64,000 bases of DNA from Linum tenue (taxonomy: Eukaryota; Streptophyta; Magnoliopsida; Malpighiales; Linaceae), in contig CAMGYJ010000008.1 of assembly GCA_946122785.1 (NCBI GenBank), positions 3,001,742-3,065,741 on the forward strand, written 5' to 3'. Under the pieces are notes generated by a model. It saw only the letters and a program-made list of their open reading frames with translations, did no database searches and had not been told where the DNA came from. Of this stretch, positions 47,153 through 58,064 are shown piece after piece. The position numbers and the translations under genes are program-made. Positions within the stretch are counted from its first letter, which is position 1, and every line of letters begins with the position of its first letter.

Positions 47153-47665
47153 TCAAAGCAGGGGAAAGAAATCATTCGGCGTAGAGGTCCCCTGAATGGA
47201 GGAGAATTCGCCGAGCAGATCCCGAAACTCCTCCGCCTCTTTTTTTTTTATAAAGCCCACTGATGACTTTTTCCCTAGATAACCAAACAGAGCAGGCAAA
47301 ATAGAAACTTGAAAGCATGGGAGGTTCGTGATGTCATATTCCGAGAGTTGGGTATAGTTTTTGAATAGTGTATTCAATATAATCTTTTGTGTAAGATTAG
47401 AGAAGATTGTTGAAGCTAAGGAGGAAGTCAAGGGTAATCGAACTCAAACCTCCGCTTCGAGAGCTCTGTGGTGAAAGGCTTTGAGGGTTTCCCGAGCTTC
47501 GCTTCCAGTGGTAGAGAAGGCGGCGACGCGGGACGGGGAGAAGAGCTCAGTGGTGGTGAGGCGACGGAGGTTGCGCCAGCGGTCGCCGTAGTTGTAGGCG
47601 CTGATGGTGGTGTGGTTGTAATGGAGGTGCTTGGCGCCCAGCAGGAAGCAGGCGCATTCATCCAC
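47153..47665 (-). pseudogene. CYP81-like cytochrome P450 fragment captured by the Mutator-like element
   Basis: From 47665 on the minus strand the frame reads FLLGAKHLHYNHTTIS, YGDRWRNLRRLTTTELF and SPSRVAAFS, matching the substrate-recognition-1 and helix C part (YGDHWRNLRR) of CYP81-type P450s. A second block at 47153-47250 reads EAEEFRDLLGEF and NDFFPLL, matching the later helix F region of the same family. The stretch between is shifted and AT-rich, so parts are lost. The heme-binding end is absent. The piece cannot make a P450. Confidence 0.8.
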
Positions 47666-48433
47666 TTATGGCGCCACCCGGTTCCCAGACGTCTGTCGGT
47701 CTTCCCTTGCCAATTCCGTCGCGTCTCTCCAGAAATCCCCTACTCCAATCGACCTAATTCAGTCGGCGATTTCAGTTTCCTCTTCCAATCTCTCGATCGC
47801 GCAGTCGATGGTGAAGTCGATTCTGGGATCCTCCTCCAACAACAACAACCGCGCTATCTAGTCCACTGCAGCCGGAGAAGCCCTTCGCTGTGGGGAGGAG
47901 GAATCAAGGACGCGCGGTCATGGGGAGAAGATTGAGAGTGATAGAAATTGGGATATCTTAATTTAATTTTTATTTTATTAGATATATGAGTATATTTACC
48001 CTTATACCCTTAATGAATCATGTTGTTAGTATAACAACACTTAAGGTGTTGTTATACTATCCGGACCCGTGTATTTGGTCCATGGATTATTGTCAAATTA
48101 CAGTTCAGTTAGTGGCGGATCTAGGGCTGGGCCACCCCAGGCCACGGCCCAGCCCTCCTCCGATCGAGAGCTAGTATAGTACGTATAAATTTTTCGATTT
48201 TAGATGTTCGACCTAGTAATATTTAAAAGTCGTCCAATGTTATTGATAATATGGTTTTGTGTAACTTGAAAAATGGTCTAGATGAATATATCCAAACCAC
48301 TATTCTAAATTTAGACTAAAAATTTAAGCTCCAATAATTTTCATTTGAAAATAATAAAATAGACAATGAAACCTAAAAGCCTTACACGTAATAGACTAAA
48401 AGTGTAAAGTTTCATTGAAAGAGAAAAAAAAAC

Positions 48434-51400
48434 ATGTGGGAGGGACACAAATCTTATCAACATATTCTACAAGAAACATGGGCTCAGAAGGTTGCAGGAA
48501 AAGAATATTTTGCTATTAGACAGAAGTTGTACATACTCAAAAGTGAAGTACTCCACAAGTTAAATAAACATTCATTTACTGACATTGGCACTAGAGTTAA
48601 AAACAAAGGTGAGGAGGTCAAGTCTCTACATCTCCAAGTTTTGCAGAATCCTTATTCATTGACTTTTGCTGCCAGAAATGAGGCTATCCAGGCTTATTCA
48701 ATTCTTCTCAAGGCTGAGGACGCTTCCATAGGTAGAAATCCCGCATTCGGTGGCTCACACTAGGAGTAGGGGTGAGATTCGACCGGTAAACAGTAAATTG
48801 TTTACCGAATTTACCGGTTTCGGTATATCGAAGTTGGTCAAATTGGTTACCGATTACCGATACCGGTTTGTAACCGGTTTACCGATTACCGAATTACCGG
48901 TAAACGATTACAAACCGGTATTACCGAAATACCGTGAGAAGCGATTTCGGGCGGTTTTTCGGTCGGTTTACCGAATATTTACCGAACCGAATTTCTGGAA
49001 GTGGGGTGATGTTGTAATATTTTTATTTATTTTTTATTTTTTTCATCATTTTTGTAATTAATAATTTATTATTAACTCTTATTTACAATATTTTTGAGGC
49101 CTATCCTTACTTACATTCATGTATGTAATATTTTATATTTGTGAATAATGATGTATATGTTATATGTTAGTGGAGTAGGGAGGGGGGATTTCGGTATCGG
49201 TATTACCGATTTACCGTCGGTATTTACTGATACCGTGTCCGGTAAACCGACTCCCTCAACTTCCCGCTCGGCTGCCGATACCGCCGGTAAACCGTTTACC
49301 GTTTACCGCCGGTTACCGGTTCGGTAAAACGGTAAACCATTTACCGGATTACCGTTTACCACCCCGAACTAGGAGAACAGAACTCTAGATTCTTTCATAA
49401 ATCTGCTACAATCCGAGCTGCAAGAAAGAAAATAAGGAAGCTCATTGTAGATAGTGGTGTGGAATTGACTAACACTCAAGATATTGCAGATGAATCGGTC
49501 AACTTCTATAAGAATCTTTTTAGTCTTATAAATACGGATGTCAAGGTGAATAGAGACACTATCAAAGGTTGTTTACAGAGTACCTTGAGCCTGGATGCTC
49601 AAACTTCTTTATGCATACTAGTGACATCTCAAGAAGTTAAAGATGCACTATTAGCCATGGATGGATCCAAAGCCCCTGTATAGGATGGGTGGACTGCAGG
49701 CTTCTTCCAAAGGAACTGGGTTTTAGTTGGCTTTGATATAATCGAGGGGGTTCATCATTTCCTCCAGTTCAAGACTTTCCCTCGAGGTTTGAACTCTGCA
49801 TCTCTTACCCTGGTTCATAAAACCCTTAATGCTGATAATCTGGGTGCATATAGGCCCATTGCTTGCATTAATATTCTCTATAAGATAGTGGCAAAGGTCC
49901 TCTCCAATATACTCAAGTCTGTACTTCCTTCAGTTATTAGTAGGAATCAATCCACATTCATTCAAGGAAGAAGTATCCTGGAAAATATACTCATGGCTCA
50001 GGAAGTTGTTCAGAACTATAAAAGAATGCAGATTTCTTCTAGGTGTGCAGTGAAAGTTGACTTGAAGAAAGCTTTTGATTCGGTCAATTGGGAATACCTT
50101 AACTGTGTAATGCTACAAATGGGATTTCCTCAGCTTTTCCTAGATTGGATTCTGGTTTGTCTCAATTCTGCTAATTTTAGTGTGTTCCATCCATGGTAGT
50201 CTATTTGGATTCTTTCAAGCAGCAAAGGGAGTCAGGCAGGGGATCCCCCTATCCCCTTCCCTGTTCACCATCGCAATGGAACCATTAACAGGTCTCCTAA
50301 ACCAAGCAACAGCTGCAAATCTGATCCCTTTCCATCAACAATGCAAAAAGTTCGAGCTCACTCATCTATGTTTCGCAGACAACCTTCTGATCTTTCCAGA
50401 AGGTTCTATCAGGGCTTTGACTGGAGTTAGGCAAACCCTGAACACATTTTACCAACTGTCAGGTCTGCAATGCAATCCTGAAAAAATGCGAGGTTTTCTT
50501 TGGAGGGTTTGCTCACCAATAAAAACATATAGCTTTACAAGTTTCAGGCTTCAGAGAGGGACACCTACCTGTGAGATACCTTGGTCTCCCTTTGATCTCA
50601 GGTAAACTTTCAAGTCTTGAATGCTCTCTGATCATTGACAAATTGACAAGACGTGTTAGAAGCTGGAAAGCTAGCACTCATCCACAACTTTTTTAGGGGG
50701 GGGGGGGGGGGAGTTACAACTTATTGAATCACTGTTATACTCTCTCATCCACTACTGGATGGCAGTATTTTTTCTACCCAAAAAAGTTATTAAAGCTATC
50801 TAGAAAGTTTGCTCATATTTTCTCTGGCATGGGGACAAATCAGGAAGAGTAAAGGTGGCATGGGAGCACATAGCCTTACCTACACAAGAGGGAGGTATGA
50901 GATTGAAAGATTAATTCTCCTGGAATGTGGCATGCATTGCCAGATTAATATGGCTTCTTCTCATGAAAGGGGGGAGCTTCTGGGTTTCCTGGGTTTACTC
51001 TCATCGGTTGAAAGGAAATTCTATTTGGGAGATAAAGATCATTGATGCAGGCTCCTGGATCTGGAGACAAATGCTAAAAATCAGACCTTGGCTTCATTTT
51101 AGAATGGATGTGGATAACGATGGCTCTGTCACTTGGCAAGGGTGCAAGTTCATACGAGCTTCTGTTTCCACGATCTAGAAAACAATTCGCATCAGGAAAC
51201 CTACAGTTGACTGGTGGAAGATTATCTGGGGTAAATTCACTCTCCCTAGATGTCGACTCCTATCTTGGCTTGTAATTATGAACAGGATAACAACACGGGA
51301 CATGCTTAAGAACTGGGGGCTGCTGATTGATGATAGTTGTCCTCTATGTGCAGCTACTAGTGAATCTCGACAACATTTATTATGCGAATGCTCCTATACT

Positions 51401-51840
51401 TGCGAGTTTCTTTCTGCAGTACTCAAGACTAATATTCATTTGCCTAGAACCTGGGAAGAGATGGTTTTACTAATGACACATAGTACACAAAAAGATGACA
51501 GCAGAGGTAAGATTGAAAGTACTATTTGGCGTTGATGCATTTCTTTCATATGGAAGGAGAGGTGCAAGATAGTATTTGGCAACAATCCGAAGCAGACTGC
51601 AGTCCTTGCAGCCTTGTTGCAGGAAGAAGTGTTGCTATTTAGCAAAGGTAATGTGGAGTTCAACACCTTTCTCAGGAGTATCCCTAATTTACACAAGATT
51701 ATTGACTCTAAGTAGGTGTTAGTGTCTACGGTTTCTTTCCCCAGATGGGAGTTAGAGTGTTGGCAAACTTTGTTTTGTCTTGTATTTTTTCGAATCTTGC
51801 AATTTGCAAAGAGGGTGCTTTAATGAAAGTTATTAATTAT
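48434..51840 (+). mobile_element. L1-like LINE, truncated, split by a hAT
   Basis: The frame at 48434-48766 resumes at 49376 after the hAT. It shows the WLTLGEQNSRFFH block before RT, RT palm parts (AYRPIACINILYKI, VKVDLKKAFDSVNWEY, LCFADN), and a zinc-knuckle region near 51330-51400 (CPLCAATSESRQHLLCEC). A TAG stop at 49681, frame changes near 50180 and 50480 and a run of about 17 G at 50696-50711 break it. The 3' end has TTTAATGAAAGTTATTAATT. Confidence 0.85.
48767..49367. mobile_element. Non-autonomous hAT inside the second LINE
   Basis: Starts TAGGGGTGAGATTCG, ends TTACCACCCCGA, exact 8-bp duplication ACTAGGAG at 48759-48766 and 49368-49375. Ends carry GGTAAACCG/CGGTTTACC units. Removing it restores the LINE frame exactly. 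Confidence 0.93.
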
Positions 51841-52856
51841 CGGGGGAAAATCTCTAAACTACATCTCACACTTCTCTGTCCGAACTTAAAAATTTCTCCC
51901 AAAATACAAAATTAGAATGAGGAGATGAACGAACCCAAAATGAATTCCTCTGCTAGTTCGTCAGGCGCTGATTTCTTTCCATTCTTTTGATGAAGAATAT
52001 TTACAAACTTGTTGAGTCGTCATTTAAATTGCTTGAGTGAGTGGTATACTAGATCCTAAAAGTTCTTTCAGGTTTTTTTATGAAGAAAATATTTATAAAA
52101 TTGCTCGAGAGTTTATCCTTGAGATTTTGAAGGCTATTAGATGCATTCTTTGAAGAATGATCTACAATATTATTCCGCTCATGTGGTGCATAGTCATGAA
52201 TATGAAGTTTCTTTCCTTGAAAAATTACTAGAGAAGCGGGTGGAAACAGAGATGGATACACAATACAAAATAGATTTGTCGGTTGATTCGTCTAATGTTG
52301 ACCTAGCTCGTTTCAACGGCTACTACGGAGATAACATTTTCTGGAATGAAACATGTGAAAACTTATTTGTGCAACAAAATGAGCGATGAATTTCTCGTTG
52401 ATTGATTAACTATTTTTTTTTTAGATAGAGTATGTTATTGGTATGGATGAAGACTCCATGATTAGATGGATTCGCTAAATTAAAAGACCGTCATGTACAA
52501 TTGACATTGTAATGACAACTATAGTCATCATTTATTTTTTGTTTACGGCCCAGTACTCTACTATGTCCTGTATCCGCCACTGAGTTTAGTACCTACACTT
52601 TTTATATTTTATATTTTGGTACTTAAAATTTATTTTTTATACGGAAAATGTCATTGGAAAATCATATTTTGGCACATAATTTTTTTTACAGTGACATTTT
52701 AGTACCTAAAATTTTCAAATATTCATTTGGCTCTAATGCTTTGATATCATTTGGATCCATGGATCAATCCACCAATCCATATGATCCAATCCACTAGATC
52801 ATGGCTCCACTAATTCAATTCATCAATATATGGATCCAATCCATTTGTCACCTCTA

Positions 52857-54189
52857 GTCATTATATTACATGTGGAACCTATTTGTAATTTTATACAGTA
52901 ACTATAAGGTCATATGCAATTTATCATAATTTAAGATAGGGCTAGTTCGGCCTTGATGTAACTTTTGCAAAAAACTGCTTCTGGTTGGTGCTTTTAGAGA
53001 AATACTTTACAAAAAAGTAGTTGAGTGTTTGACAGAAAAACCATTAGAAGTGCTTTTTAATATAAGAGGTTATGTAAAATGAATATGAAGGATTTATAAT
53101 ATAAAATACGAATAAAAATTCTAAACGATCAAAATGGATCTTGTTAGATTTCTTTTATATTGAGTAATATGATTTTATAATCTATATTATTTCTAAAATG
53201 ATAGAAAAGAAAGAAAAATTTTCTAAAAAAATTAAGATATGGTAAGGACAATCTTTATTTTCAAAACAGCTTTTCGCATAAGTTCCAAATTGGAGTTTCT
53301 GCTTTAATGTTATACAAAAACATTTTTCAACTTTTAAAAAACCGAACTTTTAGATGTGTTTGAAACTGAAACCATTTCTAAAAATCGAGCCAAACATAAA
53401 CATAATATTTTTACTTATTATGAATAGATTTGAGTAATAATGCGATAAAAATTTGACTAATAATTAACGTTAAGCATATAAATTATTGCGATAATGGTTG
53501 TCAAACTCAAAGCTATTCTCCGTACTAGCATTGGGCCCGGCCGTTGGCCGGTGTCTTGTAAAATTTTGAAGAATAGAAAAAATAAGTAGCATGATCAGCA
53601 GCTATTGGTTCAGCTTAATCAAATTTTGAGCTTATAAAATTGTATTCGTCATAGAAAACTCAAATAGCATCGACATAAAAACATTATCACCTACATAAAA
53701 ACATCCATTGTAGTTGTAATTACCATGAAAAAGTAAGAGCAATCAAGAAATACTTGATGAGAAAGTTAATTGAAAATGATTAAAGTAATGCATAGATGGG
53801 CAAATCTCCCTACAGCACACGATGATGGACTCAAGAAAACAAATGATTTTAATATAGCAGACCAAGTGTGTTGTTTAAGTAGTAGGAGGAAGTTTTAAAG
53901 CACAGCCAATCTGGAATCAATAAGCAGCAGAACCTTGGCAACAGTATTTCATTCATAACACCATCTATCAAACTATCTAAAAAATGCAGCAAGCCTGGTC
54001 AGGCAAACAACCTGCATACTGTCCACAACTCAAATTGAACAATAAAGGACAATCCAAAAGGGAATCAACCTAGAAATAGACGTTCAATATAAACCTGAAT
54101 GAAAGATAATACTAAACACTCTGTAGATAAAAGCAAACTGCTAAACAGAAGCATGACAATGTGGCCCTTAACTGCATGAAGTTGCAGCA
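52857..54189. other. AT-rich intergenic DNA with a possible MITE
   Basis: No gene. About 52937-53400 starts GGGCTAGTTCGGC and ends ATCGAGCCAAAC, which could be a degraded DNA transposon. Nothing else stands out. Confidence 0.35.
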
Positions 54190-54710
54190 ATACTACTTCT
54201 CATCGTCAAGGTCACCAGCAGCCTGTTTCCTTTTCAACCCAGTTAAGGTTGCTTCTCCAAGGTCTTCAGGACTTGGAGTCTTGGTCAAATGCTGCAATCA
54301 AAGTTTAGAAATAAGATAGGTATAAACTATGATAGTAGTCTGGTACAGTTTAGGCAAACTGAAGTGATGTGCAGCTTAAATGCATCTACGCGTGCCTGAA
54401 GTGGATCATGATCAATGCTCACAACAAAATACTTAGCTTCAGGGTTCAAGAAATTGAACTGAGTTAGTTTAACATTGAGTTTCAGTGTCACGTTAACAAT
54501 TTGTTGAATCTGAGGCATAATAGGTTCTTTGTTCCTCTGGTTTGATTGGAAAAGCACATAAGCCATTACTCTGAAAAAATTGCAGCCCTTCATGCTCCAA
54601 GATGGCAAAATCAGCTTCTCTAGTATCATCTCGCAACAGGAATTTGACTCTATACTTAAGGGGAACATGTAATGAAATACAACGAAATCATAAATCTGCA
54701 TTGCTCATCC
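54190..54710 (-). pseudogene. RPA1-like C-terminal fragment
   Basis: On the minus strand, RVKFLLRDDTREADFAILEHE followed in a shifted frame by VNVTLKLNVKLTQFNF and EAKYFVVSIDHDPLQ resembles the C-terminal OB fold of plant replication protein A 70-kDa proteins and their Helitron relatives. After a TTGATTGCAG acceptor at 54291, a last exon reads TPSPEDLGEATLTGLKRK and ends at 54202. The frames do not join cleanly, so I treat it as a remnant, but a real gene with small exons is possible. Confidence 0.4.
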
Positions 54711-55040
54711 ATATGCTGAAGTAACATATTAATTTAACATCAAACTGATTCTGCAAAATGTGCAAATTGTAGGATGTACATAGCAAGAATCTGATTATCT
54801 GCTCACTTGGCTTTAACAATGGAAATTGGTACGGCTGGCCAGTCATCAAGGACAAAAACACATAAACCACTCTAATTAGTTAGCAATTGCATAGATATCT
54901 CTTTGGAAAAGGAAAAGAAGGGTCATCGCAGTACAGGTTGGGCAAAGACAAATCCGGTTGCTATATAGTGTTTTCTAGAAAACATAAAAGAGGGGGGAAA
55001 GTGAAACCAATCTAAACCAGAAAACTGAAAAGCTCCGAAC

Positions 55041-56887
55041 ATGAGGGGCTGCTGCAAAACCCTAATCCAGAGTTCCCTCCCTTCCCTTCACAACTCGAAA
55101 CCCTACTACATCTCCAATTCCAACCATGTCTTCCCCTTCCTCCCCCGTGCTCTCCCTAGCTTCTCCTTCAATTCTACGTCTCCCAGAGCCAAACTTCCCC
55201 ACACCTTCCATATCCACTCTTCCTCTTCTAATTCCAATTCTTCAGCAGCACTAGAACTAGCAATCTCTTCGGAATCGGCCGAAGATGAACCCCAAGACGA
55301 CCCGAAGAGGGACACCGTGGAGCACTTGCTCACCAACCCAGACGACATTTCCAGGCTGATGAAGATGGAGAGGCGGCAGCAGGGCGATTGTGAGAAGCGA
55401 TGGTTTCCTTACTTGGATGCGTTCAAATGTGGGAATGGCGCGTGCTTGAGTAGCGGAGAAGTGTTGGAAGCAATAGCGCCGTATATGATGGAAGAGAGGA
55501 AAGAGAGGTTCAGGACCGCCGTGAAGAACCGGAGTTACTCTGTTTGTCTGGTGGTGGAAGGGTTGAACGATTTCGGGAACGTTTCTGCTACGTTTCGTTC
55601 TGCTGATGCGCTCGGGTTTCAGTCCGTTCATGTCATCAACCCGGATAGCTCGAAAAGGTGCTTCGTGGGTTGAGGTGAACCGGATTCAAAATCGTTTCTT
55701 TTTTTCTTCTTCTGAAGTACATGTGAATCTTTGGCTGTGTTAAAGTACGTCTTCTAGTTTTCTTTGTAGAATCTCTTGTTTGGAAGGCTGGAATGAGGTA
55801 TGGAATAGTGAATTGACGGAACTATATTACCACCTCTACCTACTCTGCAGGTATAGAGATAACCGCCATGTTAGCATGGGAGCTGAGAAATGGTTGGACA
55901 TTGAGTTGTGGGACTCTACTGCAGAGTGCTTCCAAGTTCTCAAGTCTCGTGGATATAGAATTGCTACAACGCATGTTGGAATGGATGCGGTAAGGAATCA
56001 TTACCTCTGCATTTTTGGGTTACTTTTCTACTTTGCAAATGATTATGTGAATGCCATCGATTTGAGTTATAATATTTATGAATCACCTTATGCAATTTTC
56101 AACAGCAGATTTTGAACCGTTGTTGGGATTTCTGTGCTATGCCAGGTATCGATTTATGACATGGATTGGTCATGCCCTACTGCAATAGTTGTTGGCAACG
56201 AACATAGGTATGTATCCCTCAAGCTTCGCCATTTCTAATCATAAGTTTTAATTTGAATTATTCCTTTTGGATGCGGAGAAAAGTTTGAAACTACCTAAGA
56301 GAGTTCCTTGCTATCCTGTAATGAGAACCCCGGTTAATGCTTCTGATGTTGAGAAGTTGTTTTTAGAACTAAGATGAGATTATGTCTTCTCACAAGGAGG
56401 CTTATCGTCCAATTGCACCTCCTCAATTGGATATCCCCACAAGCATCTATATATTTGTTATCACTGTTTTGTTACTGCAGAACTAGATTGCTGACAGAGG
56501 TTTTTGTGTGCAGGGGGATAAGTGACCAGGCACTTGGACTTTCAGATCTGCATTGCAGTATACCAATGAATGGCATGGTCGACTCTTTCAATGTATCAGT
56601 TGCTGCTGGCATTCTCATGCACCATGCTGTTTGTGACAGAACTTCTCGTCTGGTACCTTTTTCTTATGGCTGGTAGTTTATGACAATCGATATTGGTGGA
56701 AGGAGTTACGATATAGTATATACCCCGGATAATGTGTAAAATGCAGGGGCGGCATGGGGATTTAACAGCAGAAGAAAGTAAGATACTGCTGGCTGAGTTC
56801 TCACTGCGCCATAGCAAGAGCGCGATAAGCATCGCCCATGAATATGCAAAGAGAAGTAAGGCTTCCACGCCTGTACCAAAGCTGTGA
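55041..56887 (+). CDS. SpoU/TrmH-type RNA 2'-O-methyltransferase, probably organellar
   Basis: Five exons (55041-55657, 55851-55989, 56146-56207, 56514-56652, 56747-56887), all GT-AG and in phase, give 365 residues. The first about 60 residues are Ser/Pro/Asn-rich with few acids, fitting a plastid or mitochondrial transit peptide. The three SpoU motifs are present: NDFGNVSATFRSADALGF (about 175-192), AIVVGNEHRGIS (about 264-276) and IPMNGMVDSFNVSVAAGI (about 288-306). They form the knotted SAM-binding fold that methylates a ribose 2'-OH of tRNA or rRNA. It resembles Arabidopsis At4g38020. Target RNA cannot be told from sequence. The PTEN1 gene follows 1.2 kb downstream on the same strand. Confidence 0.93.
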
Positions 56888-58064
56888 TGCAGACGGTAAG
56901 AAAAGCAAAGAAACATCTGCAACGGGCAAATTTGCGTTGGTTTCAATTTCATGAGAGGCAAAGAAAAAATCACACAGTTAATTGGTGCTTGCCGGGAAAC
57001 AAGTGGAGGTGACGTGCTTTATCAAGTGCAGGCTCTAAAGATAGAACTCAAGCAGGTATAGATACTGATGACTTAGATTCCTTACGACTCAAAAACATTG
57101 TACTTGTTAGATCCTGCATCATTTTGATAATGGAAAAGGCTAGTTGATATTCAGAACCTCCCCTTATAATTGATCTCACTGCTAACCCTGCTAAAACTTG
57201 AGATGATTGAGTGTTTCAGAATGTTGTGGTGATGCCACCTAAGTCCATCCATTGATTGAAATCCTGCCAACATGATTGGAACTGATAGGGTGCCTGCCTT
57301 TCACAGAGTAACCGGACCTGACTGATGTGAAACACCCAGACCAGACGCATACAGTGCTCGAACGGGCTGGTCGAACCAGAAATCGTTCTTAGCATTTGTT
57401 TTAAACTAACTACCCAGAAATCAGTTGCTCATAGCTCTGTTCGATTTGATTTTTAGACCAGTTTCTTTAGAGCATCTAATTGCCTCAAAATCAAGGGCTC
57501 AAAAGAGTTTACCCTAAATTTGATCTGTCCAAATTTAGCAACAGAATATGCAAATTCCTTCAAGGAATTGTGTTAACTTTCACATAAAAACCAAATCATC
57601 ATTTTTCTCTTATCCTCTTAAGAAACTCTCTTTTATCTCTCGTTTGAGTTTTCCCTCCTTTGAAGGGAAAAGCCTTTTCTAGGGTTTTCCCAGATTAAAG
57701 ATCTTGTGATTTTTTCTCTGAGTTTGCCCTAGAAATTGCTTTGGTTATTGATGAACATAACTTAGTCTACTATAGATTAATGGTCAATCCAGGTACGTAC
57801 ACCTACATGCTTGCAATGCTCTTATTTGTGTTTGTCCATGATAATAATTAGGTTCAAAATTACTCTATTGGGTAATTGTAATTTATGGGAGTTCTCCTTC
57901 CCACGGCGAAATGATTTCTCGGCAAAAGGGAAAAATTATTTATTTTACATGAAAATTGACAATTCACATATAGCTTTGACTTACAAATGTGTTTTCTTTT
58001 TGTTCTCTTTCGTTAGGATAAGCCTATCACCATTTGGCAAGGAGCTGATCACTGAACTAGCCAA
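56888..58064 (+). other. Region between the methyltransferase and PTEN1, with PTEN1 leader
   Basis: No gene. A CT-rich stretch at about 57600-57670 and a GTACGTAC donor-like site at 57793 suggest a 5' UTR intron of PTEN1, unproven. Confidence 0.35.

Larger units (their letters stand above)
45759..48068. mobile_element. Mutator-like element with captured P450 fragment (Pack-MULE type)
   Basis: Exact 9-bp duplication GTGTATTTG at 45750-45758 and 48069-48077. Both ends lead into ATANTATAACAACAC, forming inverted repeats, preceded by GGGGACTAG or its diverged partner. It has no transposase. It contains CGGAATATGC repeats, TTTGTGGTTTGC repeats and a host-gene fragment. Confidence 0.88.
48110..52582. 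mobile_element. hAT with (C/T)AGTGGCGGAT ends, holding a LINE
   Basis: Starts TAGTGGCGGATCTAG, ends TATCCGCCACTG; flanks AGTTCAGT (48102-48109) and AGTTTAGT (52583-52590) agree at 7 of 8. About 4.5 kb, mostly the LINE. Confidence 0.75.
45638..52856. mobile_element. Outer hAT of the second nest
   Basis: Starts TAAAGGTGACAATTC, ends TTTGTCACCTCTA; flanks GTCATAAT (45630-45637) and GTCATTAT (52857-52864) agree at 7 of 8. Ends carry AATCCAATC-type units. Its own DNA is 45638-45749, 48078-48101 and 52591-52856; the rest is later insertions. Confidence 0.75.
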
